A stretch of DNA of 53,790 nucleotides from an uncultured Prevotella sp. (lineage in GTDB: Bacteria > Bacteroidota > Bacteroidia > Bacteroidales > Bacteroidaceae), in NCBI GenBank assembly GCA_900315775.1, contig ONAJ01000013.1, forward strand, positions 1 to 53,790, given 5' to 3'. Shown piece by piece: positions 24,046 to 33,077 of this stretch. The notes below the pieces were generated by a model. That model searched no databases. It worked only from the letters and a program-made list of their open reading frames with translations, and was not told where the DNA came from. Each line of letters starts with the position of its first letter. Within the stretch, counting starts at the first letter, position 1. The position numbers were made by a program, and so were the translations under genes.

Positions 24046-25079
24046 ATAAGGTTCATACCCATCTTTTCGCACTCCTGACGCATCGCATCGGGCCAAATGC
24101 TGGCCTGTATCTCACCAAGATGTGCCTTATGAAGGAGCACCATACAAAGACGACTCTGTCCTATTCCTCCGCCAATAGTCAACGGCAACTTGTCGTTGAG
24201 CAGTTGCTGGTGGAAATACAACTTCTCGCGCTCTTCCTCGCCAGAAATCTTCAGCTGTCTTAGCAGCGCCTCCTTATCTACACGGATACCCATCGACGAC
24301 AACTCTACGGAACGTCCCAACACAGGATACCATATCAGTATGTCACCATTGAGTCCTTTCTTGCCGTCACCGCAGTCCGAGGTCCAGTCGTCATAGTCCG
24401 GAGCACGTCCGTCGTGAGGCTCACCGTTAGACAACTTGCCTCCTATACCTATAATAAATACAGCACCATACTTCTTCGCTATGAGGTCCTCGCGCTCTTT
24501 AGCACTCTTATCAGGATACATAGCCAGCAAATCCTCGCTGTGTATGAAGTGTATCTCTCTTGGCAGGAATGGCTTTAGGACACAATAGCGCTCACACACA
24601 AGATATTCCGTACGAAGAATGGCTGCGTAGATACGACGCACAAAGTCTTTCAACGTGTTGATGTTACGCTCATCCTTTGTTATTACGGCTTCCCAGTCCC
24701 ACTGGTCCACATAAAGCGAGTGCAGGTTGTCGAGTTCCTCGTCTGCACGTATAGCGTTCATATCGGTATATACGCCGTAGCCTGGCTCCGTCTTATACTC
24801 TGCGAGTGTCAGTCGTTTCCACTTTGCCAGCGAATGAACCACTTCTGCCTTCTCGTCGCCCAAATCCTTTATCGGGAATGTAACAGGACGCTCCACACCA
24901 TTGAGGTCGTCGTTAATACCCAAGCCCTTTAACACAAACAACGGGGCGGTCACACGACGTAGGCGCAACTCTGTAGAAAGGTTCTGTTGGAAGAACTCTT
25001 TTATCATCTTAATACCTTGCTCCGTCTGTCGCATATCAAGCAACGTTTCGTAAGCTATAGGTCTGATTATCTTACTCAT
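24042..25079 (-). CDS. asnA: Aspartate-ammonia ligase
   Basis: The 345-residue protein matches AsnA, which makes asparagine from aspartate and ammonia with ATP and is related to class II aminoacyl-tRNA synthetases. Seen: VTAPLFVLKGLGINDDLNG near the N-terminus, VHSLAKWKR (about 80-88), VDQWDWEAVI (about 121-130), the SMGIRVD segment and the class II motif-3-like GGGIGQSRLCMVLL (about 303-316). Consensus promoter at 25119-25150. Confidence 0.97.
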   Translation of the reverse strand: MSKIIRPIAYETLLDMRQTEQGIKMIKEFFQQNLSTELRLRRVTAPLFVLKGLGINDDLNGVERPVTFPIKDLGDEKAEVVHSLAKWKRLTLAEYKTEPGYGVYTDMNAIRADEELDNLHSLYVDQWDWEAVITKDERNINTLKDFVRRIYAAILRTEYLVCERYCVLKPFLPREIHFIHSEDLLAMYPDKSAKEREDLIAKKYGAVFIIGIGGKLSNGEPHDGRAPDYDDWTSDCGDGKKGLNGDILIWYPVLGRSVELSSMGIRVDKEALLRQLKISGEEEREKLYFHQQLLNDKLPLTIGGGIGQSRLCMVLLHKAHLGEIQASIWPDAMRQECEKMGMNLI

Positions 25080-25118
25080 TTTACTTTCTTTTTACCAATT
25101 TGCTAACAATTTGCGCTG

Positions 25119-25150
25119 CAAAAGTACTAAACATTATACAAACTGCCAAA
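25119..25150 (-). promoter_or_regulatory. Promoter of asnA
   Basis: Minus-strand TTTG (25147-25150), 20-bp spacer, TACTTTTG (25119-25126). Confidence 0.78.
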
Positions 25151-25246
25151 TTTTTTAGTACATTTTACCCTCTTTGAAAAAAATTACTGATTTATATTGA
25201 ACTTTAATTATTTTTCTTTACCTTTGTGGCAAACTAAAAAGATATT

Positions 25247-26551
25247 ATGAAAAAATACGTTTTGTTTTTTTTGTTTGTACTCTGTACAGTAGTAATGATG
25301 GCTGAGAACTATCCTCACCGAAGTGATTATCTATGGGTAACAGTACCCGACCATACTGACTGGCTATACGAGTGCGGCGATGAAGCCAACATAGAAGTGC
25401 AGTTCTATAAATATGGTATCCCGCGTGAGGGCAAAGTGGAATGGGAAGTTGGTACAGACCTGCTAAAAAGCGACAGGAAAGGGACGGCTGTGCTGAAGAA
25501 GGGACGAGCAACAATAAATATAGGTACTGCAGAGAAACCTTGTTTCCGCGACCTGCGACTGAAGATTACTCTTGACGGCACCACCTACGAGCACCACGTA
25601 AAAGTGGGATTTTCGGCAGACAAGATTATGCCGTTCACTCAGGAGCCTAAGGACTTCTGGACGTTCTGGCAAGATAATCTGAAGAAGGCGCAGGAAAAAC
25701 CAATGAGCTTCTCGAAGGAATACGTACAGGAGATGTCTAACGACAAGGTGGAAGCATACAGACTGAAGATAGAGTTGGATAACCAACATCACTCTTTCTA
25801 TGCTTATCTGCTGATGCCCAGAGGGGCTAAAGAGGCTTCGTGTCCTGTGGTGCTGACACCTCCGGGAGCAGGAGTAAAGCCTATACGCGATGCTACAACA
25901 CGTCGTTTCTACCCCGAAGGCGGTTTCATACGTATGGCTATAGAGATACACGGTCTTAATCCTACGATGAGTGAGCAGACCTTCAAGGAGATTAATGCCG
26001 CCTTTAACAATAACTATAACGGTTACTTGCGTCAGAACCTTGAAAATCGCGACCAGTATTACATGAAACACGTATATCTTGGACTGGTGCGCTGCATTGA
26101 TATTCTTACATCTTTACCCGAGTGGGACGGTAAGAATGTCATTGTTCAGGGTGGCAGTCAAGGTGGTGCTCTTGCCCTCATTGGTGCTGCTTTAGATCCT
26201 CGTGTGACACTCTGTGTAGCAAACCACCCAGCATTAAGCGATATGGCGGCAGGTTCGGCAAATCTTACCAGCGGATATCCTCACTTCACCAAAGAGAGTG
26301 GAGCATACAACGAAGCCTGCATGAAGACGCTACCTTATTACGACGTAGTAAACTTCGCCCGCCACATAACCTGTCCTGTATATATGACGTGGGGCTACAA
26401 CGACAACGTCTGCACACCAACGACAAGCTATGCAGTATGGAACACGCTGAAGTATCCTAAGACGTGTCTGCTAACGCCAATCAACGAGCACTGGACATCG
26501 GAAGCTACAGACAGAGGACAAATGGAGTGGATGCGTAAAAACCTGAAATAA
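25247..26551 (+). CDS. Secreted acetyl xylan esterase-family (CE7/AXE1) hydrolase
   Basis: This 434-residue protein has a signal peptide (about 1-19), an N-terminal beta-sandwich-like region (about 30-120) and an alpha/beta-hydrolase domain of the AXE1 type. The nucleophile lies in VQGGSQGGALAL (Ser about 304), with Asp in WGYNDNVCTPTTSY (about 386) and His in INEHWTSE (about 414). CE7 enzymes remove acetyl groups from xylo-oligosaccharides and cephalosporin C. A TACCTTTG element (25219-25226) with ATTG 19 bp upstream precedes the gene. It is a single-gene unit and no other polysaccharide-use gene is adjacent. Confidence 0.88.
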   Translation: MKKYVLFFLFVLCTVVMMAENYPHRSDYLWVTVPDHTDWLYECGDEANIEVQFYKYGIPREGKVEWEVGTDLLKSDRKGTAVLKKGRATINIGTAEKPCFRDLRLKITLDGTTYEHHVKVGFSADKIMPFTQEPKDFWTFWQDNLKKAQEKPMSFSKEYVQEMSNDKVEAYRLKIELDNQHHSFYAYLLMPRGAKEASCPVVLTPPGAGVKPIRDATTRRFYPEGGFIRMAIEIHGLNPTMSEQTFKEINAAFNNNYNGYLRQNLENRDQYYMKHVYLGLVRCIDILTSLPEWDGKNVIVQGGSQGGALALIGAALDPRVTLCVANHPALSDMAAGSANLTSGYPHFTKESGAYNEACMKTLPYYDVVNFARHITCPVYMTWGYNDNVCTPTTSYAVWNTLKYPKTCLLTPINEHWTSEATDRGQMEWMRKNLK

Positions 26552-26559
26552 AAGGAGGG

Positions 26560-27066
26560 TTAAAGCATTAATAAGCGACACTCACCATTCTCCATTCGTG
26601 GTATCTCGGGCATCGTCTTATTGTAATAGACAGCCTGGATAGCTTTGTTAATGATGCCGTGACCGACAGCAAGGACAGTCTTGTCGGGGAAGTTATGACG
26701 GACATAGTCAAGAAAATCCTTTGCCCGTTGTTTCATCTGCTCTATGGTCTCGATGTCTTCAGTCCAAGGTTCATCCTTGAGGTCAGGAATGTAGCGTCCG
26801 GTGAAAGATCCCCAATCTCGTTCTCTCAACAGGGCAGTCTGAAAAACCTGACAGCCCCGTCTTGAAGCAATAAGTTCGCAAGTATCTACAGAACGTTTCA
26901 GGTCGCTACTGATGAAGGCATCAATAGTCTCGTCTTTCAGGGTTTCTGCAAGTTCCTGAGCCTGACGAATTCCCTCGTCCGTAAGCTCTCCCTGGGTCTG
27001 TCCTTGCATTATCTGATTCACGTTGTCTATAGTCTGTCCGTGACGCACGAGAATGAGTTTTGTCAT
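26560..27066 (-). CDS. Histidine phosphatase (phosphoglycerate mutase-like) family protein
   Basis: The 168-residue protein has the RHG motif LVRHGQTIDN (about 6-15) with the phospho-accepting His, the second-site SSDLKRSVDT (about 52-61), Glu in RERDWGSFTG and the second catalytic His in VGHGIINKA (about 137-145). Substrate is unknown; the family includes small-molecule and protein phosphatases. It converges with the esterase gene at an 8-bp gap. A TATTTTTG element lies at 27087-27094 on the minus strand. Confidence 0.9.
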   Translation of the reverse strand: MTKLILVRHGQTIDNVNQIMQGQTQGELTDEGIRQAQELAETLKDETIDAFISSDLKRSVDTCELIASRRGCQVFQTALLRERDWGSFTGRYIPDLKDEPWTEDIETIEQMKQRAKDFLDYVRHNFPDKTVLAVGHGIINKAIQAVYYNKTMPEIPRMENGECRLLML

Positions 27067-27144
27067 AGAGAAGTGTTATTTTTTTGCAAAAATACAAAGA
27101 ATAAAAGAATAAATTACTATTTTTGCAGAAAATTGAGAATAGTT

Positions 27145-27816
27145 ATGAAAATAGTAAAGAGTAGTTTTTTTCGTGCGCTGTGTGCTATTGCCATAGGTGC
27201 AATGTTGGCAATGTATCGTGAAGAGATGGTTCAGTGGCTCGCCATTATCGTTGGTGGACTGTTCTTTATCTCCGGACTGGTATCGGTAATTTCATACTTC
27301 GTGGAGAAGACAACGCTGCCCTTTGTTGGTGCTGGAAGCATGATACTTGGTATTGCGCTGATGGTGATGCCCTCTACATTCATCACGTGGATGATGTACG
27401 GACTGGCAGCAATGCTTATCATTGGTGCAATAGGACAGTTTGTAAGTCTGGTGGATGCCAAGAAGTATGCAACATTCTCTGTGCTCTACTGGGTAATGCC
27501 TACAATAACACTACTCGTAGGAATTTTTATCATTGTGAAACCGATTGAGTCGGCAGCACTACCCTTCCGCATCATCGGATGGGCAATGATGTTCTATGGT
27601 GTTGTAGAGACTATACAGGCTATAAAGATCTACAGGGTGAAGAAGGAGATTGAGGCTCAAGAAGAGCAAGGAGTTCAAGGAGAGCAAGGAGTTCAAGGAG
27701 TTCAAGAAGTTCAAGAAGAGCAAGAAGTTCAGGAAGTTCAGGAAGAAAAAGAGGAGAATGCCGAATCAACGGACAATCCCCTCTATATACTTACAGATGA
27801 TACCAATTCCCTTTAG
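27145..27816 (+). CDS. HdeD/DUF308-like membrane protein with repetitive C-terminal tail
   Basis: From the ATG at 27145 the protein has 223 residues. Six hydrophobic segments occupy about residues 8-160, with internal two-fold similarity typical of DUF308/HdeD proteins (inner-membrane, linked to acid stress in enterics). After a basic stretch (KIYRVKKEIEAQ) comes a Glu/Val/Gln low-complexity tail from a 9-bp tandem array (27661-27750), then about 20 further residues. The last 51 bp overlap the convergent uridine kinase gene. TATTTTTG at 27118-27125 is the likely -7 element. Confidence 0.82.
   Translation: MKIVKSSFFRALCAIAIGAMLAMYREEMVQWLAIIVGGLFFISGLVSVISYFVEKTTLPFVGAGSMILGIALMVMPSTFITWMMYGLAAMLIIGAIGQFVSLVDAKKYATFSVLYWVMPTITLLVGIFIIVKPIESAALPFRIIGWAMMFYGVVETIQAIKIYRVKKEIEAQEEQGVQGEQGVQGVQEVQEEQEVQEVQEEKEENAESTDNPLYILTDDTNSL
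27661..27750 (+). repeat. 9-bp tandem array in the HdeD-like gene
   Basis: Ten 9-bp units of the type GRAGWKCAA (GGAGTTCAA, GAAGTTCAA, GGAGAGCAA, GAAGAGCAA) keep the frame and encode triplets such as GVQ, EVQ and EEQ. The reverse complement gives CTCCTTGAA, the same word as in the Nif3 gene. Confidence 0.92.
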
Positions 27817-28386
27817 GTTGTCGCCACCCTGAGGGATAATAATATCAGCGTATTTCTTTGTTGGTTCTATAAACTGTTCGTGCATGGGTTTCAACACGTC
27901 GAGATAGCGGTTGAGAACCATATCAACGGTACGTCCACGCTCTACAACGTCACGAAGAATGTTGCGAATGAGTCGTTCGTCGCTGTCGGTATCAACGAAT
28001 ATCTTGAGGTCCATGAGGTTGCGTAACTTCTTATCCCACAACGTCATAATACCCTCGATGATAATTACAGGCTTCGGCTCTACGTGTACTGTCTCGGGCA
28101 GACGGTTGCACTTGAGGTAGGAATATGTTGGCTGTTCTATAGACTCACCGTTGCGCAACTGATGGAGTTGCTTGTTGAGCAACTTCCAGTCGAAAGCATC
28201 GGGGTGGTCAAAGTTTATCTGCCTGCGTTCCTCTTCAGTCAAGTGCGACGTATCGTTATAATATGAATCAAGAGGCACCACCGCCACATAGTGTGGTGGT
28301 AATGCCTCTACTATTTTCTTAACCACAGTGGTCTTGCCGGAACCTGTTCCGCCGGCAATACCTATTACGGTCATATTTCTGCTCAT
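27766..28386 (-). CDS. udk: Uridine kinase
   Basis: The 206-residue protein has the P-loop GIAGGTGSGKTTVVKKI (about 8-24), PLDSYYND (about 39-46), DHPDAFDW (about 61-68) and the EGIMTLWD segment (about 113-120) of the Udk family, which phosphorylates uridine and cytidine for salvage. It lies 5 bp after the stop of the secreted EEP protein gene and has no promoter of its own, so the two are co-transcribed. Its 3' end overlaps the HdeD-like gene by 51 bp on the opposite strand. Confidence 0.96.
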   Translation of the reverse strand: MSRNMTVIGIAGGTGSGKTTVVKKIVEALPPHYVAVVPLDSYYNDTSHLTEEERRQINFDHPDAFDWKLLNKQLHQLRNGESIEQPTYSYLKCNRLPETVHVEPKPVIIIEGIMTLWDKKLRNLMDLKIFVDTDSDERLIRNILRDVVERGRTVDMVLNRYLDVLKPMHEQFIEPTKKYADIIIPQGGDNLKGIGIICKYIEGIVR

Positions 28387-28391
28387 TGTTG

Positions 28392-29441
28392 TTATTTTAT
28401 TTCCTTTGTCAAGTAAACTACTACAGGGAGGTGGTCGCTATATCCATTGAGCCATACACCACCAGCATGAGTACGTTTTGTACCGCCTTTATACTTGCCT
28501 TCGGTCTGCATGAGATAATCGCGACGGAACACCTGGTGCTTCCAGTATTTCAACGAAGAGTAGTCTTTCTGACCCTCACGGTTGAGGAGATTCGGCGACA
28601 GCACAATTTGGTCGAATAGGTTCCACTTTCCATCATACTGCAGAGTGCCTCTCTTCTCCTTTACAAGGATGTTATAGAAGGGGTTATACATTGTTCCCTC
28701 TACAACCTGCTTTATCTCAGGACGACAGTTAAGAGCTTCCGTCATACTGGGATCTATTGGGTCATCGTTCATGTCGCCCATAACAAACACCTTTCCAGCA
28801 GGATTGTCACGAAGAAGTGAGTCAACGATAGCCTTTACCTGACGACCAGCACACTCTCGATAGAATGATGTGGTGAATCGACTTGGCCAGTGACACACGA
28901 TAACATTTATCTCTTCGCCTGCAAGTTTTCCTGTAACTGTAAGGAATCCACGAGTTTTATAGGCGCTGTCCTTCTCGAGTTCAGGAACGTAGGGCACCAA
29001 CTTTGCGTGGTCGTACTGGAAGAACTTTGGATTATACAACATAGCGCAGTCAACACCACGACGATCAGGACCTTCTATATGTACATATTTAAAATTACGC
29101 GCGCGTAGAGGCTCCTGAGCTACAAGGTCAGTAAGCGCTTTGCTATTTTCAACCTCGGAAACACCGATAACGGAGCAGCCGATGCCTGGAAGCTGGTCTG
29201 TTCCCAATTCAGAGAGTACACGAGCCATATTCTTCAGCTTGCTGCTGTACTTCAAGCCGTTCCAATGATAAGACCCGGATGGAAGGAACTGATAGTCGTT
29301 CTTTCCTTCATCATGACAAGTGTCGAAAAGGTTCTCAAGATTGTAGAAACCTACACCATAGACACCAATTTTTTTCTGTGCAGAGGCGCTGAGCGCAACA
29401 CATAGCACAAGTGCTAAAATCAGGTAGTTGAGTTTTTTCAT
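28392..29441 (-). CDS. Secreted endonuclease/exonuclease/phosphatase (EEP) family protein
   Basis: The 349-residue protein has a signal peptide (about 1-21, ending ASA) and the EEP fold: GFYNLENLFDT (about 31-41, Asn-Glu-like metal site), GVSEVEN (Glu about 98), HWPSR (about 184-188), MGDMNDDP (about 221-228, catalytic Asp and Asn) and the final SDHLPVVVYL (His about 337). EEP enzymes cut phosphodiester bonds in DNA, RNA or phospholipids. It is divergent from the outer-membrane receptor operon and upstream of udk, which suggests extracellular nucleic acid as substrate. Confidence 0.9.
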   Translation of the reverse strand: MKKLNYLILALVLCVALSASAQKKIGVYGVGFYNLENLFDTCHDEGKNDYQFLPSGSYHWNGLKYSSKLKNMARVLSELGTDQLPGIGCSVIGVSEVENSKALTDLVAQEPLRARNFKYVHIEGPDRRGVDCAMLYNPKFFQYDHAKLVPYVPELEKDSAYKTRGFLTVTGKLAGEEINVIVCHWPSRFTTSFYRECAGRQVKAIVDSLLRDNPAGKVFVMGDMNDDPIDPSMTEALNCRPEIKQVVEGTMYNPFYNILVKEKRGTLQYDGKWNLFDQIVLSPNLLNREGQKDYSSLKYWKHQVFRRDYLMQTEGKYKGGTKRTHAGGVWLNGYSDHLPVVVYLTKEIK

Positions 29442-29467
29442 TATATTAGGTTTTCATTTTCTGCCTA

Positions 29468-29498
29468 CAAAGATATGACTTTTATTGAAAAGAACAAA
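29468..29498 (-). promoter_or_regulatory. Promoter of the EEP-udk transcript
   Basis: Minus-strand TTTG (29495-29498), 19-bp spacer, TATCTTTG (29468-29475). Back to back with the receptor promoter, 18 bp between the two -33 elements. Confidence 0.8.
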
Positions 29499-29516
29499 AT
29501 AAATTTGAATAAATGT

Positions 29517-29547
29517 TTTGTAATTAGAATGAAATGTCGTAACTTTG
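29517..29547 (+). promoter_or_regulatory. Promoter of the outer-membrane receptor operon
   Basis: TTTG (29517-29520), 19-bp spacer, TAACTTTG (29540-29547), about 33 bp before the ATG at 29581. Confidence 0.8.
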
Positions 29548-29580
29548 TCCCAAATTAATTCTAACCTAAATCTATCAATT

Positions 29581-32172
29581 ATGCAAAAAAGGCTGAAATT
29601 AGCAGTGATTGCTCTCTGCTGCAGTTCGTTTGGTTTTGCCCAAAATACGCAGACAACAACGAACACAGACGAGCAAGCAGCCGTCTCCACAGATGAGTCG
29701 GCGTTCACTTTCACTGAGGCACAGTTGGATGAGAATGAAGGAATGTCGCAGAACGTGACACTTATCAACTCTAACAACAACTTCTATGCTGGCAAGGTAG
29801 GATTTCTCTTCTCGCCTGCACGCTTCAGGTATCGTGCTTTTAATCAAAAATTTAATGATGTGTACATCAATGGTGTGTACATGAATGACTTGGAAACAGG
29901 TCAGTTCGGATACTCTGCTATCGTCGGCGGTCTTAACCACCAGACGAGAGAGGTTGAGTTCGCGCTGCCTTTTGAGGACAACCATTTCTCAATGTCAGGA
30001 ATGGCGGGTTCTAACAACTACAACTTCCGTCCGTCAAAGATGCCCACAGGACATAAGTTGACACTGACAGGAGCCAACAGAAGCTACACTCTTCGTGGCA
30101 TCTACTCCTACAACTCAGGACTCAACGAAAAGGGATGGGCCGTATCGGCAGGTGTTGGTTACCGCTGGTCTAAAGAGGGTTATGTAGAGGGAACATTCTA
30201 CAATTCACTCTCCTACTTCCTCGGTATTCAGAAACTCATCGGCGACTCACACTCACTGTCATTCATGACTTGGGGTAGTCCTACAGAGCGCGGACAGCAG
30301 ACTGGTTCTACCGACGAAATGTACTGGATTGCCAACAACAATCAGTACAACCCTAACTGGGGCTACCACAACGGTAAGAAGCGTAACTCACGAGTTATCA
30401 CGAACTTCACTCCTTCTGCTATGCTTACATGGGACTGGCAGATTGACGATGCCACGAAACTTACTGTTTCACTGCTGGGTCAGTATGGAATGGACAAACG
30501 TACTCGTTTGAACTATAACAATGCCGACAACCCTGCTCCTGACTACTACAAGCTGATGCCAAGTAACTCCTACGACGTATGGACAGGAATGGCTCGCTAC
30601 AACCAGGAGTGGAACCTCAATGACTGGAATGCTGCTTACGACTACCTGACAATGAGTAAGGAGCACAGACAGCTTGACTGGGACAAGATGTATCAGGCTA
30701 ACAAACAGATGAACGCTATTGGTCAGGACGCTATGTACTACCAGTACGCACGTCGTAGAAACGACCTTCGTATAGCGCTGGCTGCCATTCTTAACAAGCA
30801 GATTAACAAGGACATCCAGATAAACCTCGGTCTTAATGCAGGAACAAACAATGCACGTCACTATCAGACTATGGAGGACATGCTGGGTGCTAACAACTTC
30901 TCAAACATCAACACTTACGCTCTGGGTCACTACTCACTTAACGACCCACAAGTTTATTACGATTACGACCCGACAAACCCAACACATGTTAGTCGTGTCG
31001 GCGAAGGCGACGTATTCGGTTATGACTATCGTCTTTATACCAACAAAGGCTGGTTGTGGGCAAGTTACGTACAGAACCTTGGTCCTCTGCACTACACCCT
31101 CTCAGGTAAACTTGGTGTGACAACAATGCAGCGTAACGGAAAGATGCGCAACGGTATGGCCTTAGACTACTCTATGGGCAAGAGCGGCACAGCGAAGTTC
31201 CTTGATGGAGGTCTGAAACTCGGTACTACACTGAACGCAGGAAAAGGTCACGCTATTACCTTCGGTATCGGCTACGAGCAGCGTGCGCCACAGGCTTCTA
31301 ACGCTTTCGTTTCACCTGAGGTTAACAACGACTTCGTTCTTGACCTGAAACTCGAGAAGATATTCAGCACAGAACTTGGTTATCAGTTCCAGTGTCCTTG
31401 GTTGCTCGCTAACGTCACCGCTTATTACAGCAAGATTAAAGACGCTACAGAGTGGCAGGTATTCTATTTCGACGATATCAACTCACTGTCTTACGTTTCA
31501 ATGTCGGGTATCAACAAGCACTACTACGGTGTAGAGCTTGGAGCAAAGGTTAAGATGACTTCATACCTCGACCTGAACCTCATCGGAACAATCAGTGAAG
31601 CCAAGAATACCAACAACGCTACTGCATGGTATATGAGCAGCACTACTGGTACCTATAATGACGATAATGACCACAAGGCACAGATAGTATATAATAAGGA
31701 CATGCGCGAGAGCGGCACACCACTTACAGCACTCTCTGCAGGTCTTAGTTTCCACAGCCACGGATGGTATATCGACCTCATTGGAAACTACTATGATCGC
31801 ATCTACCTGAGCTACTCACCAAGCTATCGCTATGCTACAACTCTTGACATGCGCCAGAAACTCTACGGCGATGTTTACGACGAGAACGGCGAAATTCGCG
31901 AAAGTGCTCTCGCACAGGCTAAGGGCAAGGGTGGATTCATGCTCGACGGTTCTATCGGTAAGAGTATCTACCTGAAGAAGGGTATGCTCTCTATCAACTT
32001 CATGATTTCTAACATCCTCAACAACACCAAGTTGTGTACAGGCGGTTGGGAACAGAGCCGTAACGACTACAGCTCTTCAGGAAACATTCGTACCTACAGC
32101 TTCGCAAACAACCCGAAGAAGTTCTACGCATGGGGAACGAATGGTATGCTTAACATTACTTACAAATTCTAA
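29581..32172 (+). CDS. TonB-dependent-receptor-like outer-membrane beta-barrel protein
   Basis: The 863-residue protein has a signal peptide (about 1-20) and a short N-terminal region. A plug-like segment follows (NDVYINGVYMNDLETGQFGYSAIVGG split as NDVYINGVYMND and FGYSAIVGGLN, about 93-125), and then a long barrel with alternating aromatic/polar strands ends in ITYKF. There is no CarboxypepD-like N-terminal extension and no obvious SusC signature. I read it as a TonB-dependent transporter of reduced type. It heads an operon with two lipoproteins (gaps of 13 and 37 bp), the usual layout of a receptor with surface substrate-binding partners. Confidence 0.8.
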   Translation: MQKRLKLAVIALCCSSFGFAQNTQTTTNTDEQAAVSTDESAFTFTEAQLDENEGMSQNVTLINSNNNFYAGKVGFLFSPARFRYRAFNQKFNDVYINGVYMNDLETGQFGYSAIVGGLNHQTREVEFALPFEDNHFSMSGMAGSNNYNFRPSKMPTGHKLTLTGANRSYTLRGIYSYNSGLNEKGWAVSAGVGYRWSKEGYVEGTFYNSLSYFLGIQKLIGDSHSLSFMTWGSPTERGQQTGSTDEMYWIANNNQYNPNWGYHNGKKRNSRVITNFTPSAMLTWDWQIDDATKLTVSLLGQYGMDKRTRLNYNNADNPAPDYYKLMPSNSYDVWTGMARYNQEWNLNDWNAAYDYLTMSKEHRQLDWDKMYQANKQMNAIGQDAMYYQYARRRNDLRIALAAILNKQINKDIQINLGLNAGTNNARHYQTMEDMLGANNFSNINTYALGHYSLNDPQVYYDYDPTNPTHVSRVGEGDVFGYDYRLYTNKGWLWASYVQNLGPLHYTLSGKLGVTTMQRNGKMRNGMALDYSMGKSGTAKFLDGGLKLGTTLNAGKGHAITFGIGYEQRAPQASNAFVSPEVNNDFVLDLKLEKIFSTELGYQFQCPWLLANVTAYYSKIKDATEWQVFYFDDINSLSYVSMSGINKHYYGVELGAKVKMTSYLDLNLIGTISEAKNTNNATAWYMSSTTGTYNDDNDHKAQIVYNKDMRESGTPLTALSAGLSFHSHGWYIDLIGNYYDRIYLSYSPSYRYATTLDMRQKLYGDVYDENGEIRESALAQAKGKGGFMLDGSIGKSIYLKKGMLSINFMISNILNNTKLCTGGWEQSRNDYSSSGNIRTYSFANNPKKFYAWGTNGMLNITYKF

Positions 32173-32185
32173 AACGCTAAAGACA

Positions 32186-33040
32186 ATGAAAAAGATAGTA
32201 TATTTCCTGTTAGCAGCAACATGTTGCATAGTAACAGGTTGTCGTGACAAGAATTGGGATGCCCCAGGCACCACAATCTACGACAGTAACGGCAACAAGG
32301 ATATTGTTGAGACTAATGTCATAAGCATTGCTGACCTGAAGACAAAATATGCAAGCTGTATCTTTGCAAGCTCTGACACTTACGAGCTTTTCAATGAAGA
32401 CATTCAGTTGAAAGGATACATTGCGGCTAACGATATGGGCGGAAACGTTTATAGCGAAATACTTCTCGAAGACGGTACAGGAAGTATCCTTATCGGTATC
32501 AACGAAGGTGGACTAATGGGATATCTGCCCGTAGGACAGCAGATTCTTGTAAGTCTTAAGGATCTGTATATCGGAGGTTATCGCAAACAACCAGAGATTG
32601 GTACTCCTTACACAAACAAGAACGAAGCTACATACATCAGCCGCATGAGCCGCTATGTATGGCAGAAGCACTTTAAGTACATAGGAACTGTGGATCCTAA
32701 CTACGTAGTAAAAATCAATAATTTCGACGTTTCAAAGATTGGTGATGAGACTTATCTTCAGGAAAACTGCGGAACTATGATGAAGATTGAAGGTGTTGAA
32801 TTCACACAGGCTGACGGTATGGTGAACTTCGCTAACGAAGAGGAGAAAGACCCTGCCAACTGTGTTGAACGTAGCCTGAAAGGACTCAACAACGTTGTTG
32901 TACGCACAAGTACCTACGCTAAGTTTGCAGCAAACAAGCTGCCTCAGGGCAAGGTGAACATCACCGGTCTGTTTACACGCTTCAATAACAAGTGGCAAAT
33001 TCTCTGCCGGACTGCTGACGATATTGAAGTAGTCAAATAA
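32186..33040 (+). CDS. DUF5689-type surface lipoprotein
   Basis: The 284-residue protein has a lipoprotein signal with lipobox VTGC (Cys about 19). The mature part resembles DUF5689 proteins: ISIADLKTKY near the start, a GYIAANDMGGNVYSEILLEDGTG segment (split as GYIAANDMGGN and YSEILLEDGTG) typical of an OB-fold-like nucleic-acid-binding region, and a C-terminal ITGLFTRFNNKWQILCRTADDI strand pair. Lipoproteins of this type sit next to receptors in Bacteroidetes. The OB-like fold would suit binding of nucleic acid, but that is inference. Confidence 0.8.
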   Translation: MKKIVYFLLAATCCIVTGCRDKNWDAPGTTIYDSNGNKDIVETNVISIADLKTKYASCIFASSDTYELFNEDIQLKGYIAANDMGGNVYSEILLEDGTGSILIGINEGGLMGYLPVGQQILVSLKDLYIGGYRKQPEIGTPYTNKNEATYISRMSRYVWQKHFKYIGTVDPNYVVKINNFDVSKIGDETYLQENCGTMMKIEGVEFTQADGMVNFANEEEKDPANCVERSLKGLNNVVVRTSTYAKFAANKLPQGKVNITGLFTRFNNKWQILCRTADDIEVVK

Positions 33041-33077
33041 ATTATTACTGATTTAGAAAACAAAAAGATATAATAAA

